A stretch of 64,000 nt of DNA, from contig NW_025064885.1 in assembly GCF_019112545.1 (NCBI RefSeq), positions 1,783,187 through 1,847,186 on the forward strand, read 5' to 3'. The position numbers and the translations under genes are program-made. This stretch comes from Guyanagaster necrorhizus. Lineage: Eukaryota > Basidiomycota > Agaricomycetes > Agaricales > Physalacriaceae. Below the pieces are notes generated by a model, which did not search any database, had not been told where the DNA came from, and saw only the letters and a program-made list of their open reading frames with translations. Numbering within the stretch: the first letter of the stretch is position 1; each line of letters opens with the position of its first letter. Below are positions 62,013 through 64,000 of the stretch, piece by piece.

Positions 62013-63222
62013 GGTGGAAGGAAACAAGAAAGTCTCATCATAGGGTTAGGGTTATGACTCATTCTTTCTGATCACTTCAGCTGAGTCGTGCCGGTTTCCT
62101 CTTCAAGTGCCACATAAATACATAGATTGTTAACGTGATTTCGTCGGTAACTATTTGGCAATAAGGTAAAGCACGATTGGAGCACGACCCATGAATAAAT
62201 GATTGTGAGATGAGCCTGGTCGGACATCCTCTGACTCCCGTACGCGATCTACGATACTTATCTTTGGGATGCCATCGCTTCTAATGACACCGAACGACGG
62301 AGGCATACCTGAGTCAACTCTTATGGCACCTTCGCATTGGGGGACTTGGATGAGTATAGGTTTTCAACGTGGTCTGAACTTGAAAGCGGCCGCAAGCTAC
62401 ATTGAACGAGATTGTCCTTGGTGTTGAGAACATGATGATGCATCAATAAATTTCCTACTGTATCGTGCCCTAGCATGATGCGTGGTCACTATGGCATAAC
62501 ACTCAAAATCTAGAGAAACGTACGGGGCAACCAACTGGCAGCGATAGTATTCGTTGAGACTCAATCGCGTCATTATTTAGCGCAAAGAATGTAAAATACC
62601 CTGCGATAACATTCAAAGCTGTGGAGAATCCTGAGAGAGATAAGCAACGGAGAAAAACGTGCAATAGCTGGCTTCAAAGTACGATCAATATCCCGCTCAT
62701 TTCGATCCGCAGAGGAAGTTCGCATGAATCACCTGGCCGGAAATTTGAAAGAATTCTCTAAAATAATGTTTAGAAAGCTCTAGTCCGACCTAGTCCGACG
62801 CTGCAAGGGGCGGTGCGTGACGTGACCTTGCTGCCACGAACAGCGACGGTGAACCATCATCATAATCTCGGACCGCCACCATCCTTTGCGTCTTCATGAA
62901 GTTCAAGAGTGCGGCATTCTCTCCAGACTGTTTTGGTCGCTGCTTTGGATCTTTGGGGTCTTGGACGTACCATTTACGTCTGGAATACGTGCGTGGCCCA
63001 CCTTATTCATTTCAATCCCATTAACATCTGAACTACAGATATAACGCCTTCGTTGGATTTACGAGTCAGTTTTCATGTAGCTAAAATTTCAATGAATCCA
63101 TCGTCAAAGACATTGCCGATCTTTTTGTCTCCCTTGGCCTCCGCGGTGCAGGGTATGAATACATCACGCTTGATGGCGGATGGTATGTTCTCTAATGTCT
63201 CAAGTGGAAAGCGACAACCAAA
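62013..63222. other. Long non-coding interval
   Basis: About 1.2 kb. It holds a short interstitial telomere-like stretch (two ttaggg units at about 62041-62054), but otherwise no gene, RNA or repeat that I can support. Confidence 0.35.
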
Positions 63223-63626
63223 TGTTACGAGTCGTTCCACGGCCCGATACTTTTACCTGACGTTTTCCCTCTTTCCCCCGTCTCCCCGGTTTAGCCCGTA
63301 TTTGTTATTCCCACCATATATATATATATATGCCAGTACACGTATTGTAGGAAGGGGTTTTCGCAATCGACCAAGCCTATAAGCCTGTCAGCGACTGTGC
63401 GAACCTTTCGTGAGAGAAGTGACTTTCGCCACCCTCTCATATTTTTGACAGTTCCATTGGCTTAATCTTTGCTTTTATCTTTTTCTCTCTCTCATCTGCG
63501 CTTTTCTCTCTAAACTCTCTATATCTCTCTTCGTCGATATCTGGATCCCCTACGGCTTGATCACCCGAGGACATTCCGACTTCGACACCAATATCTAATT
63601 TTCTCTTTACTTCTTAGTTCCTTAGG
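63223..63626 (+). promoter_or_regulatory. Pyrimidine-rich 5' region, possible LTR
   Basis: The stretch opens with tgttacgag, contains a TA microsatellite at about 63318-63331, then long CT-rich runs before the ATG at 63627. The TG start and the position before a Gag-like frame would suit a retrotransposon LTR. No matching inverted end, tRNA primer site or second LTR is visible, so it may be an ordinary promoter. Confidence 0.3.
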
Positions 63627-64000
63627 ATGTCGCGTTACCCTTTGCGCAGCCATCACAACACCACTGTTGTACCAGCTACACCAGGGATGGACAGTCCTTT
63701 ATCTCAGTTATTAGGTGAGTTGTCACCAACAGACTTTGATACTAAAAATGTGGCAGATTCTAGCGCTGCGAGCGCTCAGGATGCTACCCCTGTTCCGGCT
63801 GCGAGCCGTGTTCCAGCGTCTGGTGCTACAGCGCTGAGAAACCTTCCTCTTGCCCATGCACAAGCAGAGGAAGAGGATTCAAATCACTCAGAGAAATCGG
63901 AGGATGTCGGTTTCAAGGGAAATCCGACCACGGAAGTTTCAGATAATGATTCATCCTGTAGTGATGTAGATAATGGAAATGATTATGAATCGTCTACATC
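63627..64000 (+). CDS. Acidic protein start, cut by right edge (possible Gag)
   Basis: Open from ATG 63627 to the window edge, 124 codons without a stop. It begins MSRYPLRSHHNTTVVPATPG, then becomes rich in Ser, Asp and Glu (AEEEDSNHSEKSEDVGF, NDSSCSDVDNGNDYES). The basic start plus acidic disordered stretch resembles the N-terminus of Ty3-type Gag proteins in mushrooms, but no capsid or zinc knuckle is in view. A host gene is equally possible. Confidence 0.45.
   Translation, partial: MSRYPLRSHHNTTVVPATPGMDSPLSQLLGELSPTDFDTKNVADSSAASAQDATPVPAASRVPASGATALRNLPLAHAQAEEEDSNHSEKSEDVGFKGNPTTEVSDNDSSCSDVDNGNDYESST

Noticed and set aside
62041..62054. Telomere-like repeat tagggttagggtta
   Set aside because: Only two units, surrounded by genes on both sides; far too short for a telomere and easily due to chance.

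Overview
The window looks like nuclear DNA of a mushroom-forming basidiomycete (Agaricomycetes). Genes are dense, sit on both strands, and are broken by many short GT-AG introns of about 50-65 bp. The best-conserved products match fungal and basidiomycete families. No sign of bacterial or viral origin was seen. The luciferase and its neighbours point to a luminous lineage of the marasmioid clade. From memory of family sequences the luciferase looks most like those of Armillaria and its relatives, but that placement is inference.

The centre of the window (22.9-36.3 kb) holds what reads as a complete, unbroken fungal bioluminescence (caffeic acid cycle) cluster, arranged as two divergent pairs: luz (-)/h3h (+) and cyp450 (-)/hisps (+). 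HispS builds hispidin from caffeic acid, H3H hydroxylates it to 3-hydroxyhispidin (the luciferin), and Luz oxidises that with O2 to emit light. The role of the P450 is not settled. I spliced all four genes by hand and each gave one open reading frame: Luz 266 aa, H3H 443 aa, P450 520 or 546 aa, HispS 1772 aa. HispS ends in two near-identical acyl carrier domains. No caffeylpyruvate hydrolase (cph) gene was seen in the window.

Left of the cluster (0-22.2 kb) lie housekeeping-type genes: an edge-truncated unknown, a STRIP1/Far11 STRIPAK subunit, a SAM methyltransferase, a Mep/Amt ammonium transporter, a membrane-anchored Nudix hydrolase, the splicing factor MFAP1, a BTB protein and an eIF4A3/FAL1 DEAD-box helicase. 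Two gene relics (FAD oxidoreductase, HIT protein) sit among them.

Right of the cluster (37.4-62.0 kb) are RCC1, a small unknown with a doubtful 5' end, a 2OG-Fe(II) oxygenase, a large BTB protein, a spermidine-synthase-like membrane protein, a DUF3602 (Par32-like) protein, a tiny Gly/Ser-rich protein, a disordered Ser/Pro-rich protein, a mitochondrial-type PP2C phosphatase, a ubiquitin hydrolase, a decayed NSE4 copy, a C2H2 zinc-finger protein and an F-box protein. The right edge enters an acidic reading frame that may be a retroelement Gag or an ordinary gene. Exon boundaries are my manual reading and may be off by a base or two.
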